A stretch of 64,000 bases of DNA from Pegea sp. RAD2-039 (Eukaryota > Chordata > Thaliacea > Salpida > Salpidae), in contig JAQGEQ010000058.1 in assembly GCA_034620365.1 (NCBI GenBank), forward strand, positions 186,001-250,000, given 5' to 3'. The translations under genes and the position numbers were made by a program. This document shows positions 24,401 through 36,895 of the stretch, in pieces; the first letter of the stretch is position 1, and every line of letters starts with the position of its first letter. The notes under the pieces were generated by a model, which was not told the DNA's origin, did no database searches, and saw nothing but the letters and a program-made list of their open reading frames with translations.

Positions 24401-27063
24401 ATGCAGAAACTCATACCTGGTTTAATTCTTTTTTTAATCTTAATTTTTCATGTTGAATCTAAAAATAAAACTTCTAATTCTAAGATCTACAAATCTTCTG
24501 ATGATGTCATTATTCTTGATGCAGACAACTACAAGTAAAAATATGATTTTATATTCTAAAGTTATGATTTTAAACTGTAAAATTGATTACTAAAAGATTG
24601 AAATTTCAGATCGGAGGTCCTTAACTCTTCAAGATCGTGGTTTGTGATATTCTATTCTCAATGGTGTGGTCATTGCAGGCAGTTTGCTCCCACCTTCAAA
24701 AAATTAGCAACAAATATGAAAAGTTGTTTTTTCATACCTCTTATTTATATTGAAATAATTTTGGGGTTTTTTAGATTGGAACTTCCTGAAACTGGGAACA
24801 GTGGACTGTGCTGGTAAATCAACAATGACTAAAAAAGATAATGGAGTTAATATTTGTTTCAAGAAACCTTATTTTATTGGTGGAATGCCTGATTTAAAAG
24901 TATACAAAATATTTTGTTGTTGATTTTATAAAATGAGTAAATTTTTTTGAATAGTTTTTTCCACCTTTTTCTGATGCAAAATCGAAAGGAATTAATCGAA
25001 AATTTGAAGGTTTGTGATTCTTATTTACTTCTTTAAACAAATTCAGGGTTTATTTAAGGATTGAAAACTTGAAGCAAATGTTTTAAACATTTTTCACTAA
25101 TTTCAAGGCAAAAAGGTGTTTGGGTCTGACGGCAAATTGAAAGATGATTCAGACTCCTATGAAAAAGTTCAAAATGATATCATTAATTATTTACAAGACC
25201 ATCATTTTCATAAAAACGATAAAACTAATTTGGATTTTCTCAAGTAACTCTAGCTGGGGTGTTAGAGAAACACACAACAATTTCATTTTGAAATTGATTG
25301 TTAGTTTAGTGTTAGTTTCTGTGATTTCCATTCATATTTACAAGCTCATAACAAATTATTATCTAATATATCTAAAAGTTGAAATAATATTTTTATAGAA
25401 AAAAAGACATTGAAGAAATTACTAAGCAAGAAAAGTTGATAATTATTATAGAGCCGCGAAGTTCGATTATTGGGAAACTTGTGAGTGTAAACAAACACAT
25501 TTATATATCTTTCATCAATAAGATCTGTTTTAAAAATCTTTCAACATTAAAACATCTTATTATATACTTTTGAATTATCAAATAACTTTGTTAACTTATA
25601 GTTTGAAACTGTTGTAGCTATCATTTAATTACATTTAATTATTGTTAAAAATCAAGCTTATGAATCTAGATTTCATTAGACATGGTGGTATTTGATGACG
25701 TCGTTGTTCGACGCTTATCTTTACGAAATCGAAAAGCAATAAATGAGTTGGAAAAGATGTTTTCAGTGACATTCGAAGCAAAAGAATGTGCTGCTCTTGT
25801 TAAAGCACCAAACAGGGATATTGAAATTAAACATTTCGACAAAAACTCGAAAAGTAAGTTGAAAATGTTTTCAACTTTCTCAGCAAAAGCAATTTACATC
25901 AATGTTATTAGGTTTTAGAAATGACTTTATGCTTCAAATGGAAGGTTTGTTTTCTCAAACTAAAGATGATTTGACTTCAAATTCTGAATCTGATGACCAG
26001 TTAGTATTATTGGTAAAAAATTTAAACTTTATTTACAACTGCTATCATTTGAAATAGAGACGAAAAAGTCTATATGAAAAACTTAGAAATAGCTTTGCAT
26101 TATTCATTCCGAAAAGAGATAGGAGGTAAAGAAATAATTGAATCTCAAGATTTAGAAAACTTGAAAGCTTTTTTGGATGTACTTAACCAGGTATTGAAAT
26201 ATTTTCCTGGTCAAAAATCTTTACTAAATTATTTGTTTTAAAGTTTTTCCCTGGTAGAAAGTCAACTATGAAATTCATTCGTAAAGTTCGTAAGCTTGTA
26301 AAGAAGAAAACAGTTATAGACTGGGACAAGTGGCACCAAATACTAACTAGAGCCGAAAATGTGAGTTCTTTGATTAATTTTTATTGTCATCTGATCAACA
26401 AGTACACTTATAAACTGTAGACTGTCGGAAGTTTCTTATCTACAAACGAGGAGTATATAAACAAGCAAAATTTTCCATCAGCATTTTGGCAATTACTTCA
26501 TACTATTGTGACACAATATTATAGAACTTCCCCAGGTAAGATGATCAGTTAAAATACCAGCAATTCAATAGCTGGTGTTTATAGATATGGACCCGTTTGT
26601 GGTTCTGAATGCAATTAATGGTTACATCAATTCATTTTTCACTTGTCAAAGTTGTAAAAACAACTGGAAAATAGAAGTTATTGACATCAATGATGTAAGT
26701 CTAAACAATTTAATTGATATTTGCACTTTATGTTATCATTTAATAGTTAGTTGATGATTCTTCTTCTGCTCTTTTGTATCTATGGAAAAAACATAATTTA
26801 GTCAATATAAGAACTGGAAAAGCTGCTTGGCCTAGTGCCAAGCTTTGTCAGCTTTGTTGGAAGGAAGATGAACCAAGCCAGGAGGTTTTATAATTTTAAC
26901 AAAATAACACTTTGTCCTTGACCTTAAACATATTTTGCAGGAATTTGATCTTGAGCAAATTACAAAGTTTTTGGCAAAATTTTATCATTTTGAAAGTATT
27001 TCTTCTGAAGGTGTTCGTGAAGAAAGTGAAGAAGAAACTGTAGTTGGAAAAGATGAATTGTAA
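24401..27063 (+). CDS. QSOX: Quiescin sulfhydryl oxidase with KDEL tail
   Basis: Flavoenzyme that makes disulfide bonds in secretory proteins and reduces O2 to H2O2. 550 aa in 14 exons: 24401-24534, 24610-24722, 24775-24899, 24955-25009, 25108-25243, 25399-25480, 25670-25853, 25912-25999, 26058-26190, 26244-26360, 26421-26535, 26585-26694, 26747-26884, 26941-27063. Visible parts: signal peptide (1-20), thioredoxin domain with W-C-G-H-C (C64, C67), second redox-inactive Trx fold, helical linker (H-Y-S-F-R-K-E, F-F-P-G-R-K), Erv/ALR FAD domain with C448-Q-S-C451 and the distal C498-Q-L-C501. The extra pair usually found in C-Q-G-S ... F-P-C is Thr390/Ser409. The protein has no C-terminal membrane helix and stops in G-K-D-E-L, a canonical ER-retrieval signal. 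An acidic Glu-rich stretch precedes it. QSOX proteins usually end in a membrane anchor or are secreted, so this points to an ER-resident form. Confidence 0.92.
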
Positions 27064-29320
27064 TTAATGCTGTATAATAAATGAAGCATAAATAGTTTAT
27101 GAGATCTCCAAATTTGTTTGTGATTAATACTGATCAAAAGATAAATATATTTACAAAATTTAATAATAGATTTAAATAAATATTTAGAATAAAATAAAAT
27201 AATTTCTGTAAATTGTTATGTTACTGTGTAAACAAATACTACAATTTAATGAAAGTTTTAATCATTTAAAAAACAAATTTCTAAAGAATAAAAAAACAAA
27301 ATTTCTCATAAGCTACGTATGTAATTGGATACAAAGTTATATGATAAATTTATAATTATCAGTGTCTCATTCATGAATATATATATACCAATAAGTTTTG
27401 TGGTTATACTTTTCTTGATTTAATACGAAATAACTCAAATTTTTATAAAGAATCGCTTAAATGTTAATAATTGAAATATTGATAAATATAAAAGTATTCC
27501 AAAGTTATTCAAAGCAAGCCGAATAGTTTAAAAATTCAAAATAGTTTTCTAATAATAAAAATCTTGTGTTAGATTTACGATTATAATAGGATTTCGAATT
27601 TCTGAAAATGATTAATTTTTATATTTAAACATTTTTCAAGTAAAGTTTTTAATGAAAATGATTAATATTAAAATCTATATTTGTATATAACTCTGCTAAT
27701 CTTACTTCTATGGTAAAAAGAGTTGAATTTTAAATTATATTAAAAAAACTACTCAATAATATAAGATGAAAAGTAAGTGGTTGATAGTAGATACTAAAGT
27801 TAGTTTTGATCACAAAGTCGCCAACTAACCTGAAAACAGTATTATATACTATACCCACCAAAATGATTTACTTTTTAACAAACTTAAAACTATAAAGTTT
27901 ACGAAAAAATAAAATAAAAAATTCAATAAAGATAGATCTTATTAAGAAGAACCAATCTTTATAGAAGCAATTGATTAAAATAAAATTTTTTGCAAAATTT
28001 TCTTGGTTTTTTAATCCTCTAAACAAATTTAACTTATAAATTTTAAACATAACTTGTTTCTGTATTTATGGAATTTGATAGGCTTTAATAATTCACACCT
28101 AATTTTTATGGTATTTAAAATTTAATAGAGAGTTTATTTTTAGTTAAAAAGTCTTTAAACTGTTTGTTTATTAAATATTTCATTTGTAATGGCGTATCAG
28201 TGTAATTATAATATTCTTTATTTTGGAAAATATTATTTCTAATTTTAATAATTAAGAAAATATATAACATGTAAACGAATATATGATTAAAACTGTAGCT
28301 TAAAAAATATTTAAAATATACAATTTTATATCTATTTATTTATAAAAGATAAATATTTTTAATATATAGTTAGCTATGATTTATTTATAAAACAGAATAA
28401 TATTTAGCTACAAAAATTTATAATAAATTGAGAAAAAATTTGATAACTTTAAAAAATTAGGTTGGCTATTTGAAATAGATTATATCTAAGTTTTATTTAT
28501 TTATTCTTATATGATAGTTTACATTTGCAAATAAAGTACAAAAACAATTTAGCGCCATTTTTGTTTCAAGTGTTATAAAAGCAATACTGGTATCTGATGT
28601 CATCGAAACACTCATAACGTTCCTACGTCATAAAGTATGGTTAGAAACTATAAAACCACAGTCTAGTTAAAAACAATAGATTAACTATCCTTATAGTTTT
28701 TCGTTTGCTAGGTGATCTTATGTTGAAATATCGCCAAAGTAAAACAAAAGATATTAATATTAAAAATAGCAGATTTGTAGAAAGCTTAAATCAGTAAGTT
28801 AGTAAAAGTAATTTTAAAAAAATTGTTACTGACAGTTTTTTTTTTTTTTACGTATTTTAAATAGATATTTTTTTGACTGGATATTAAAAAGATAAATTAG
28901 AAAAAATTAACTGTAAAATAAGTAAAAGCGATATATTAATTTTTTTTCGAAAGCATAGTAAATATATAAATAAATAAAAATTTATATTCATAGAAAAACT
29001 TTTAATTGTAATTTGTGATATTATAACTTTATTATAATTCAATTTGTGGTTTTTTAAAAATAATGCTGTTAATATATGATTTTTCTTAATTAAATCTAAA
29101 GTTTACATGATTATGTTGAATTAGAATAATCAAACTATTTATTAAATAAAGTAAAAAAACATTGTAATTAAATTTGTAAGCCCTAATCTAACCGAATCAA
29201 TTATCAATAGTAATTAAAATCTTTTTCTTAGGACTACCTCAAAAGAAACTTTATTCAATGTCACGATATATGTTTATTACTAAAGTTTTGTTTGAATCAG
29301 CTTAGTGAGCTAATACAATT
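27064..29320. other. AT-rich spacer between QSOX and Ig/FN3 genes
   Basis: No exon recognised. The QSOX 3' UTR begins here; an AATAAA occurs near 27077, about 15 bp after the stop. Poly-T and poly-A tracts and low-complexity AT runs are frequent. A minus-strand open frame at 27868-28050 is low complexity. Confidence 0.5.
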
Positions 29321-32300
29321 ATGTTATTGAATGAAAAAAATTTAAGAATAATCGTCACTTCAGCAATTGTATTTTTAACAATCAATGGTAAGTAAAATTT
29401 AAATTTTATTCATGATTTTACTTGTAGTATTTTCAAATGTTATTTTAATTGTTATTAAACTTTAATTGTATCGTTGTGTCTATCGTTTTAATGTGATTGT
29501 TTATCTATTTCTATATAAATTGAAAAATTTAAATAAGTTGAACTAATGTAAAAACAAAAATTTTTTTTAATTTTTATAGATGAATATTTTTTTGTTTTTT
29601 CTAAATTTGAAATTTGCACGTAAATTTTCTTAATGACAAAATAATTTCAAAAATAGTTTTAAATTCATTGTTAAAATCGAATTAAAACAATTAATGGTTT
29701 CTGAAATCAGGCTTATACCTCATCAAAGTATCCAATATCTTTTGAAATTAATTGTTGAATATTCAACCTACTGTATTCATTCAAAAGAATATATTCATTG
29801 TTGGTTTAACAATTATAATTAATTTTAAAGTAGCATTTGGTTTAGAGATAATAAATAATTGTGATTTAAACTTAGCTATTCATTTAAATTAATTATATAT
29901 CTTTTTTTATTCTAAATGATACAGTTTTTTAGTTGAGAAAATAACTACTCATAAAATTATGGATTTTATGAATTTTAATAAACCATCCTACAACTATTTA
30001 GGTGGTAGAAAGTATATAATAGAAAAATATTTTTTGCTAATTGCCATTTATAAATCATTTCCTTAAATAAATATTCAGAATTGTGAATATCATTTTGCAA
30101 GACAAATTTTGTTTTAAACCAATTTTTCTTTAAATTTGAAATCTTAAAATCATTTCATAATTATAAATAGATAATATTTATAAATCATTTCCTTAAATAA
30201 ATATTCAGAATTGTGAATATCATTTTGCAAGACAAATTTTGTTTTAAACCAATTTTTCTTTAAATTTGAAATCTTAAAATCATTTCATAATTATAAATAG
30301 ATAATAATAATTATACTTAATAGCTTAACTTATAAATACTGACTTGTTTATTTTTCTCTTATGTAAATATGTATTTTATAATCATTATTATTTTTGGTAA
30401 TTTTTCTTCGACAAGATCTCTTACAAATTTACGCAAAAATCTTTAACTGATTCCATGGTTACCCCAGAATGGTTGTTAAGGTGATTTGTTACCAGGCTAC
30501 AATATTTGTTGCCATTTTCATTCATAAAAATTGAAAACAAAGCCAAGTGAATTATCATCACTGAAATTTATATAAAAAATAAAATATTATTTTGAGCAAA
30601 AATTTTGAAACATATCTTCATATACATTTTATAGAAATCAAAATAAATTCCTTATTACTATTGATTGAAAAGCTTCAACAAGCTTTTTTCCATCGCCGCA
30701 AATATCTATTGATATAGATAAGATGGATTTAAAAAAAACTCCCTTTCTTGATAGGCCGAAAGTTCTTAAATTGATTTTTATGAAATGATTTTAATATACT
30801 AATTTTTAACAGTAGCAATATCAGCTGCAACCGACAACAACAAACAACCAAGACTGAGAGCTTCCACAAGACCAGTTACCTTAAGACCCCCAGATATACA
30901 AATTGATGATAACAACAACTTATCGTCGACATTAAAATGTGAACCAACGACAAATCTATCATCAGCTGATCTGACTTTTTTTTGGTTGGTAAAAATAGCG
31001 AAAATCAACCCACAGGTTTACGTTGACCGACAACAGTATGAATTAGCTGTATACGATAAAATAGAGAATGAAAAGTTTGAAAAGTTGGACTCTTATAAAA
31101 CAATGATTTATAAGGATCAAATAAAATTAGAATCTTCTGGTCAATCTCTGAAAATTTATCATCAAAAATTTTTTTCACAATTTGTCACGTGTGCCATTTC
31201 ATTAGGAAGCCAAATTGTTTTGAGCGATGAAAAACGACTTTTTTATACAGGTTTCTGGCAGCTTCTTTATCATATGATCAGTTTTTAAACTTAATTTAAT
31301 CAAAGGTCCTCCAGGAGATCATTCACTGATCTTAAGTCATCCAAAAGATCAACTTAACGTGGCCGAAGGCGACTCAACCTATTTTAAATGTGAGCTCTTC
31401 TCAAAAGACACACAAATCCACTGGATAAAAGATGGGGAACCTTTAGATGAGAATAAGAGGTAAGAACCTTAGTCTCCGAATATCTTCCAACTTCAATCTT
31501 TAAAGATACATCGGAAGAGACACAAACTTCCTTCAAATCATTCGTGTGGAGTTAGGTGATCAGGGTAACTATTCGTGTGTTGTCAACGTCACCAATCGAG
31601 CCGTCTCTTCTCTCTCCGCGCGCCTCCTGGTATCGAAAAGTTAGTACCGCTATAACGTCATCACGATCACGTGACCAAAAAATATTTGTAGAAGTCTTGA
31701 ATGCTCACTGGATCTTGACTCCTCCTTCAAGTGTCGCGGTCAAACGCGGCGATGACGTCATCATCGATTGCTTGGCTTTCTATACAGAAACTGAAGCAAC
31801 TATTTATCGATTGATCACAGACTTGGCTGAAGGTGCGAGAGTTGATAGTGACGTCATCACAAGCTCATTTGCATATCTTCTAGATGATGTGTTGTGTCAT
31901 TCATCTGATCTTTCGTGTTCTTCTGATAAATTTAAGATGCAAAATGGAAGATTGATAATTAGAAACTTGGATGAAATCTCCTCATACATTTTAATCCCAA
32001 TTCGTGAGGAAGATAAAGAAAAGTATGTCCTGGACATCATCAGTGAGAAAAACGCGATCGAACCCAAGACATTCAACTTCCGAATCATCTGTTAGTGATC
32101 CTCATCTTTTACTCATCACTAATAAGATGTTTACAGCCAAGCCTAATCTATTGATCACTCGGAATAAAGAGGAGCAGAAAGACACGGTCTTCTTCGAACA
32201 GTCTCTACAATATTTTAACTTTTCTGATTCGTTTGCCTTCAATCTCACCTGCATCAGTGATATAGATGAAGGGAATCCTCCAGTGTGGTACCAGAATGGT

Positions 32301-35300
32301 GAAAGAATTGGTAAGATTTGATACGTCTTAGTGGTTTCAAGGTCTTATATAAATATTGTAAATATATTTGTTAAACTTTCAACTTGTATTCTTGTTTTGA
32401 ATATATTTGTTAAATTTTCAACTTGTATTCTTGTTGTAAATATATTTGTTAAATTTTCAACTTGTATTCTTGTTGTAAATATATTTGTTAAACTTTTAAC
32501 TTGTATTCTTGTTGTAAATATATTTGTTAAACTTTCAACTTGTATTCTTGTTGTAAATATATTTGTTAAACTTTCAACTTGTATTCTTGTTGTGAATATA
32601 TTTGTTAAACTTTCAACTTGTATTCTTGTTGTAAATATATTTGTTAAAATTTCAACTTGTTTTCTTGTTGTAAATATATTTGTTAAACTTTCAACTTGTA
32701 TTCTTGTTGTGAATATATTTGTTAAACTTTCAACTTGTATTCATGTTGTGAATATATTTGTTAAACTTTCAACTTGTATTCTTGTTGTAAATATATTTGT
32801 TAAACTTTCAACTTGTATTCTTGTTGTAAATATATTTGTTAAACTTTCAACTTGTATTCTTGTTGTAAATATATTTGTTAAAATTTCAACTTGTATTCTT
32901 GTTGTAAATATATTTGTTAAACTTTCAACTTGTATTCATGTTGTGAATATATTTGTTAAACTTTCAACTTGTATTCTTGCTGTAAATATATTTGTTAAAC
33001 TTTCAACTTGTATTCTTGTTGTAAATATATTTGTTAAACTTTCAACTTGTATTCTTGTGTAAATATATTTGTTAAATATATTTGTTAAATATATTTGTTA
33101 AACTTTCAACTTATATTCTTGTTGTAAATATATTTGTTAAACTTTCAACTTGTATTCTTGCTGTAAATATATTTGTTAAACTTTCAACTTGTATTCTTGT
33201 TGTAAATATATTTGTTAAACTTTCAACTTATATTCTTGTTGTAAATATATTTGTTAAACTTTCAACTTGTATTCTTGCTGTGTAAACTTTCAACTTGTAT
33301 TCTTGTTGTAAATATATTTGTTAAACTTTCAACTTGTATTCTTGTTGTAAATATATTTGTTAAACTTTCAACTTGTATTCTTGTTGTAAATATATTTGTT
33401 AAACTTTCAACTTGTATTCTTGTTTTATAACGCTTTCCGAAGTCCTGTTCTGAATTTAACAAATTTTTAGAAAAAAAAACCGAAGTTTTAAAAATCTATT
33501 TGTATCTATCTTAACTTTGTCATAATCTCTATAGAGACCACTTCAGTCTATGAAGAGAATGAAGAGAGAAAAGTACGTAAGAAGCAATATCAAGGGCCAA
33601 CCGGGAGTCTACTGACCATCCACAACATCTCTGAAAGTGACCAGGGACTTTATCAGTGTTTCCAGAGTACCAGATACGGGTCTTCATCAAATTCTATCAA
33701 TCTGATCATGAAAGAAAGTATGACGTCATCACTTTAAACTGATCCTCATCATTTATTGTTGTTCAGCTCTAACTATTGATCCAGTGAACGACTTCCAATT
33801 GAGTTTACAGACAGGAAACACCTTAAAAGTGACCTGGAAAGCGCCCCAAGAAGAAGGGACTTATCATTTCTCGATTTTTGCACGAACCCAAGTTCAAATA
33901 GAAGACTCTGATGACGTCACAACCCGTAAGTCAATCCTTCCAACTTCTTTGAACTCTTATTTTGCTCTAGATCAATCCTATGGAATCGGGGAATGTGATG
34001 AGGACACATGCATGGCTACTATCAGCGATTTGCAGCCCTTTGCCACCTACCACGTGACCATTAGGACCGAGTTGAGGTTTAAGGGTGACTTGTTTAATTC
34101 AGTTGAAAGTAAAGATCAAATCATCGTGACAGAAGGATGCGGTGGGAGAATTGATCCATGATTATCTTGATCTTTAAATCTCTATTTTCAGCTCCTAATG
34201 TTGTTGCAAACAACGTGAAACTAGGAAACCAAGCTGGGCTTCGAATCAATCAAACTGCTTTGCTAGTAGCTTGGAAGTTCCCGTCTTATATGAGACGATG
34301 TGGAAACTTCACATTCTATCACGTGAGTCTACAGCTTCGCGACTTCGTGATGTCATCACGCTAGACTCAATTTTCAGTTCATCACTGGCTACGATTTGGA
34401 GCTAGCAGAGGAACACTTTGAGTTAGCCGCCATTCCTGAAATGGAGCCAAAATCGTTAGAAGACAAAATAGTCGCTGACAGAAACCACTTTGTGGTGTTT
34501 CACGATTTGAAGCCAGGGCATCAATTCTGGTTTGCAATTCGACCCGAAACTAAACAAGGTTTCATCGAATATAAGCCCATCTACAATAGCAAACACTCAC
34601 ATGATGACGTCATCACTTATGACGTCAAAAGTGAATATTCAGCTGGACCAGATAGCAACTGCAGTAATAATGGTAGCGATGATGACGTCATCATCAAATC
34701 AGTTACGTAATCAAATGTTTGTAGTTACAGTGATAGGATTGAGTTGTCGATTCAGTGTTATCAACGAAAGTGATTTTCTGGATTGTGATTGGACAAAACT
34801 AGCGAAAGAAGACGACTCGCAAAGCATCGCCTTTCGCGTTTTTAGCTTCCGAAAAGACTTCATGGTGGAAACTTTCGTTGAAAATTCGAAACAGAAACTT
34901 CTCGTTAAAATACCAGGTGAGTTGTCATGACGACACCGATGACGTCATCATCGCGTTGTATATGGACAGATATTTGGGATGCGTACGTGATAAACGGGAT
35001 CGTTCACAATTGTGAAGTCATCAAGGATGTTTACTTCCGCGAAAGTAAGTTGACTCTTTAAATTAATCCCAAATTAATCAGGATACTTCTCAGAAAACTT
35101 ACGACGCAACAAAGACCGCGTCAATTGGCGCGATGTAGAAGTCACAATGACGTCATTGGCGCTGACATGGACTTACCAACCACGTGAGGTTGATCGAAAC
35201 CGGAAGTTGAAGTATTACGAGATTCGCTACCACCGGGTAGCGCCGTTGGTTGATCAAATCGACGATATGAGAATTATTCAGAGGTTTAGCGGTTGTGACG

Positions 35301-36895
35301 TCATTAACCGTCGCCTAATTACTAATTTACGAGCAGTAGGAAGAGCTCGTTGAAAATGGTCGATTTGATTCCTGGCACGAAATATCGAATTCAATTGAAA
35401 GCGATTTTCGACGACCAACTTCCGGAAAAATACTTTTTACTTCCGGCACATATAGTCCATACCTTATGTCCAAGTAAGTCCTACATTCACGCCTGCCACT
35501 TGCTGACCACTTTTTTTAGATGTGACAGCTGAAAAGCCGGCCAATCTCAGTTTAGCAAAAGTTGAAGGAAGGAACAGGTACCTGGTTACTTGGAATAAAC
35601 CCTCTGAATCTGAGCAGCAAATCACCAAATATCAAGTTCTTTTCCAATCTCCACTCCATCAAGCCACAAAATTGATCAATTTCGGTTAGACCTTCTTTCT
35701 CAGCTTCATCTTTTAATTTCAATGATCTTCAGAGGATGTAGCTAAAAAAGACTCTTACTGGATCTTCTATCTACTCCCAAACACAACTTACAGCGTCACC
35801 ATCGAAGCGCGCAACTGCTACGACGAATTCTCATCACCATCTATTGCTGTTATCTTCACAACGCCCATTCCTAAACGGAGAAACTCTTACATAGGTAGCT
35901 GGTTGTCATAGCAACCAACTACTTAGTGGTTTTTGTAGTTATGTTAAGTGTGACGTCACCAACGCCACCCTCAATGAGGCGGATACCAGAAGTAACACCG
36001 GAGAGAAAGATAAAAGGGCTGAGTAACATGAAGTTGATCCTAAGCACAATCCTACCTTGTGTCATCGTCTTTCTAATCTTCTTTATCATCTGGAAGTTTA
36101 TTGGCAAGACGCGCGGGTCAGTAACCTAACAACCACGCCTTCTAGTGACCAATTCACTTAACAACAGACGGAGTTTGGTCCACAAATCTTTTCTTTGCAC
36201 TGAGTGTGGGTCTGAAACTAAACGTCCCAACTCAATTCCCACCAGCGACCACCGGTGAGTCTGGTCTAGTCCTATGCTCGACCACTTTTAACCTTGCCTC
36301 TTTTTATAGTGATGGTAACTATAGTAACGGATACATCCAAATCTCAAAACCAATTCAGTTGAATAATGATGACATCACCAGCGTCCAGGGTGACCTGTTG
36401 AAGCGACCAGTGGACCAACTGTTTGATACAACCACCGATGAAAGTGGCCGAATCGAGTTGAACTCTTCGAACAAGAATGTCCTCAATTTGGCCACTTTTA
36501 AAGTGTGGAAGGGCAAAGCCCTGAGCCCGTATAAGCTTCACTGTTTTTATTGCTTCACGCGTTAATGACGTCACAATTGCAGGCACATCAACTGTGATTT
36601 GGAAAATGACTTAAAAAATCCTGATCTTCATCAGATGTTGCAGCAGGATCTTCGAGAAACTAAATATGAAGTAAGTCAATGACGTCATCAGAACAACTTT
36701 AAGTCGTGACGTCATCAACAGAACTTTGAGACTGTGTTGTCATACTCACAACCTTCTCGTCCAATTCCGCGTCACAGCTTCCAGCAACATCATTTATTGC
36801 CCCAAAGTAAGTGAGTTTTGAGTCTCTTTAGCGCATTCAAGTGGTTTGTTGCAGATGAAGAAGAGGAGGAACCTTTGATGGTGGAAAAAGTTTGA
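29321..36895 (+). CDS. Single-pass Ig/FN3 cell-surface receptor
   Basis: 1315 aa, 22 exons: 29321-29387, 30813-31250, 31306-31459, 31506-31639, 31692-32090, 32137-32310, 33535-33717, 33767-33925, 33971-34141, 34192-34322, 34378-34672, 34731-34916, 34970-35044, 35082-35283, 35337-35473, 35520-35684, 35733-35894, 35939-36116, 36205-36528, 36583-36670, 36722-36806, 36855-36895. Signal peptide (1-22), about four Ig domains (30-516; clear F-K-C ... W ... G-N-Y-S-C-V-V and G-L-Y-Q-C-F), FN3 domains (517-768 and about 856-1077; D-L-x-P-G-T-K-Y-R motifs), one helix (about 1109-1131), tail of about 184 aa ending E-E-E-E-E-P-L-M-V-E-K-V. Residues 769-855 include S-C-R-F-S ... F-L-D-C-D-W, like the first cytokine-receptor module, and N-V-P-T-Q-F-P-P just inside the membrane resembles a JAK box 1. 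I infer a gp130/Domeless-type or adhesion receptor, without assigning orthology. The junction 35283/35337 uses a weak GTTTAG donor; the rest are ordinary. Confidence 0.82.
30047..30306 (+). repeat. Perfect 130-bp tandem duplication in intron 1
   Basis: Two direct copies, 30047-30176 and 30177-30306, inside the first intron of the Ig/FN3 gene. By eye the copies are identical over their full 130 bp, suggesting a very recent event or an assembly duplication. No exon or known element lies within it. Confidence 0.9.
32346..33424 (+). repeat. 39-bp minisatellite, about 27 copies
   Basis: A tandem array in the intron between exons 32137-32310 and 33535-33717 of the Ig/FN3 gene. The unit is 39 bp and contains AAATATATTTGTTAAA and CTTTCAACTTGTATTCTTG. 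Copies differ by one to three bases (T/A at CTTTC, GTAAAT/GTGAAT, CTTG/CATG). Two irregular zones are seen: at 33056-33100 a 15-bp subunit (AAATATATTTGTT) repeats three times, and at 33277-33285 part of a unit is lost. Because 39 is a multiple of three the array stays open in some frames on both strands, producing artificial open frames of up to 243 codons. Confidence 0.95.
33926..33970 (+). other. 45-nt in-frame optional intron in FN3 region
   Basis: GTAAGT at 33926 and CTCTAG ending at 33970 bound a 45-nt segment without a stop codon, inside the first FN3 domain. Other introns of this gene are also 45-60 bp, so splicing is likely. If retained, the protein simply gains 15 residues (total 1330 aa). 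I treat it as an intron in the gene model. Confidence 0.6.

Noticed and set aside
32331..33285. Open frames of 243 and 67 codons encoding a repeated V-V-N-I-F-V-K-L-S-T-C-I-L peptide
   Set aside because: They are by-products of a 39-bp minisatellite in an intron; the reverse strand is open too.
32346..33424. Regular repeats that could suggest a CRISPR-like array
   Set aside because: There are no unique spacers; units are contiguous 39-bp repeats in a eukaryotic intron.
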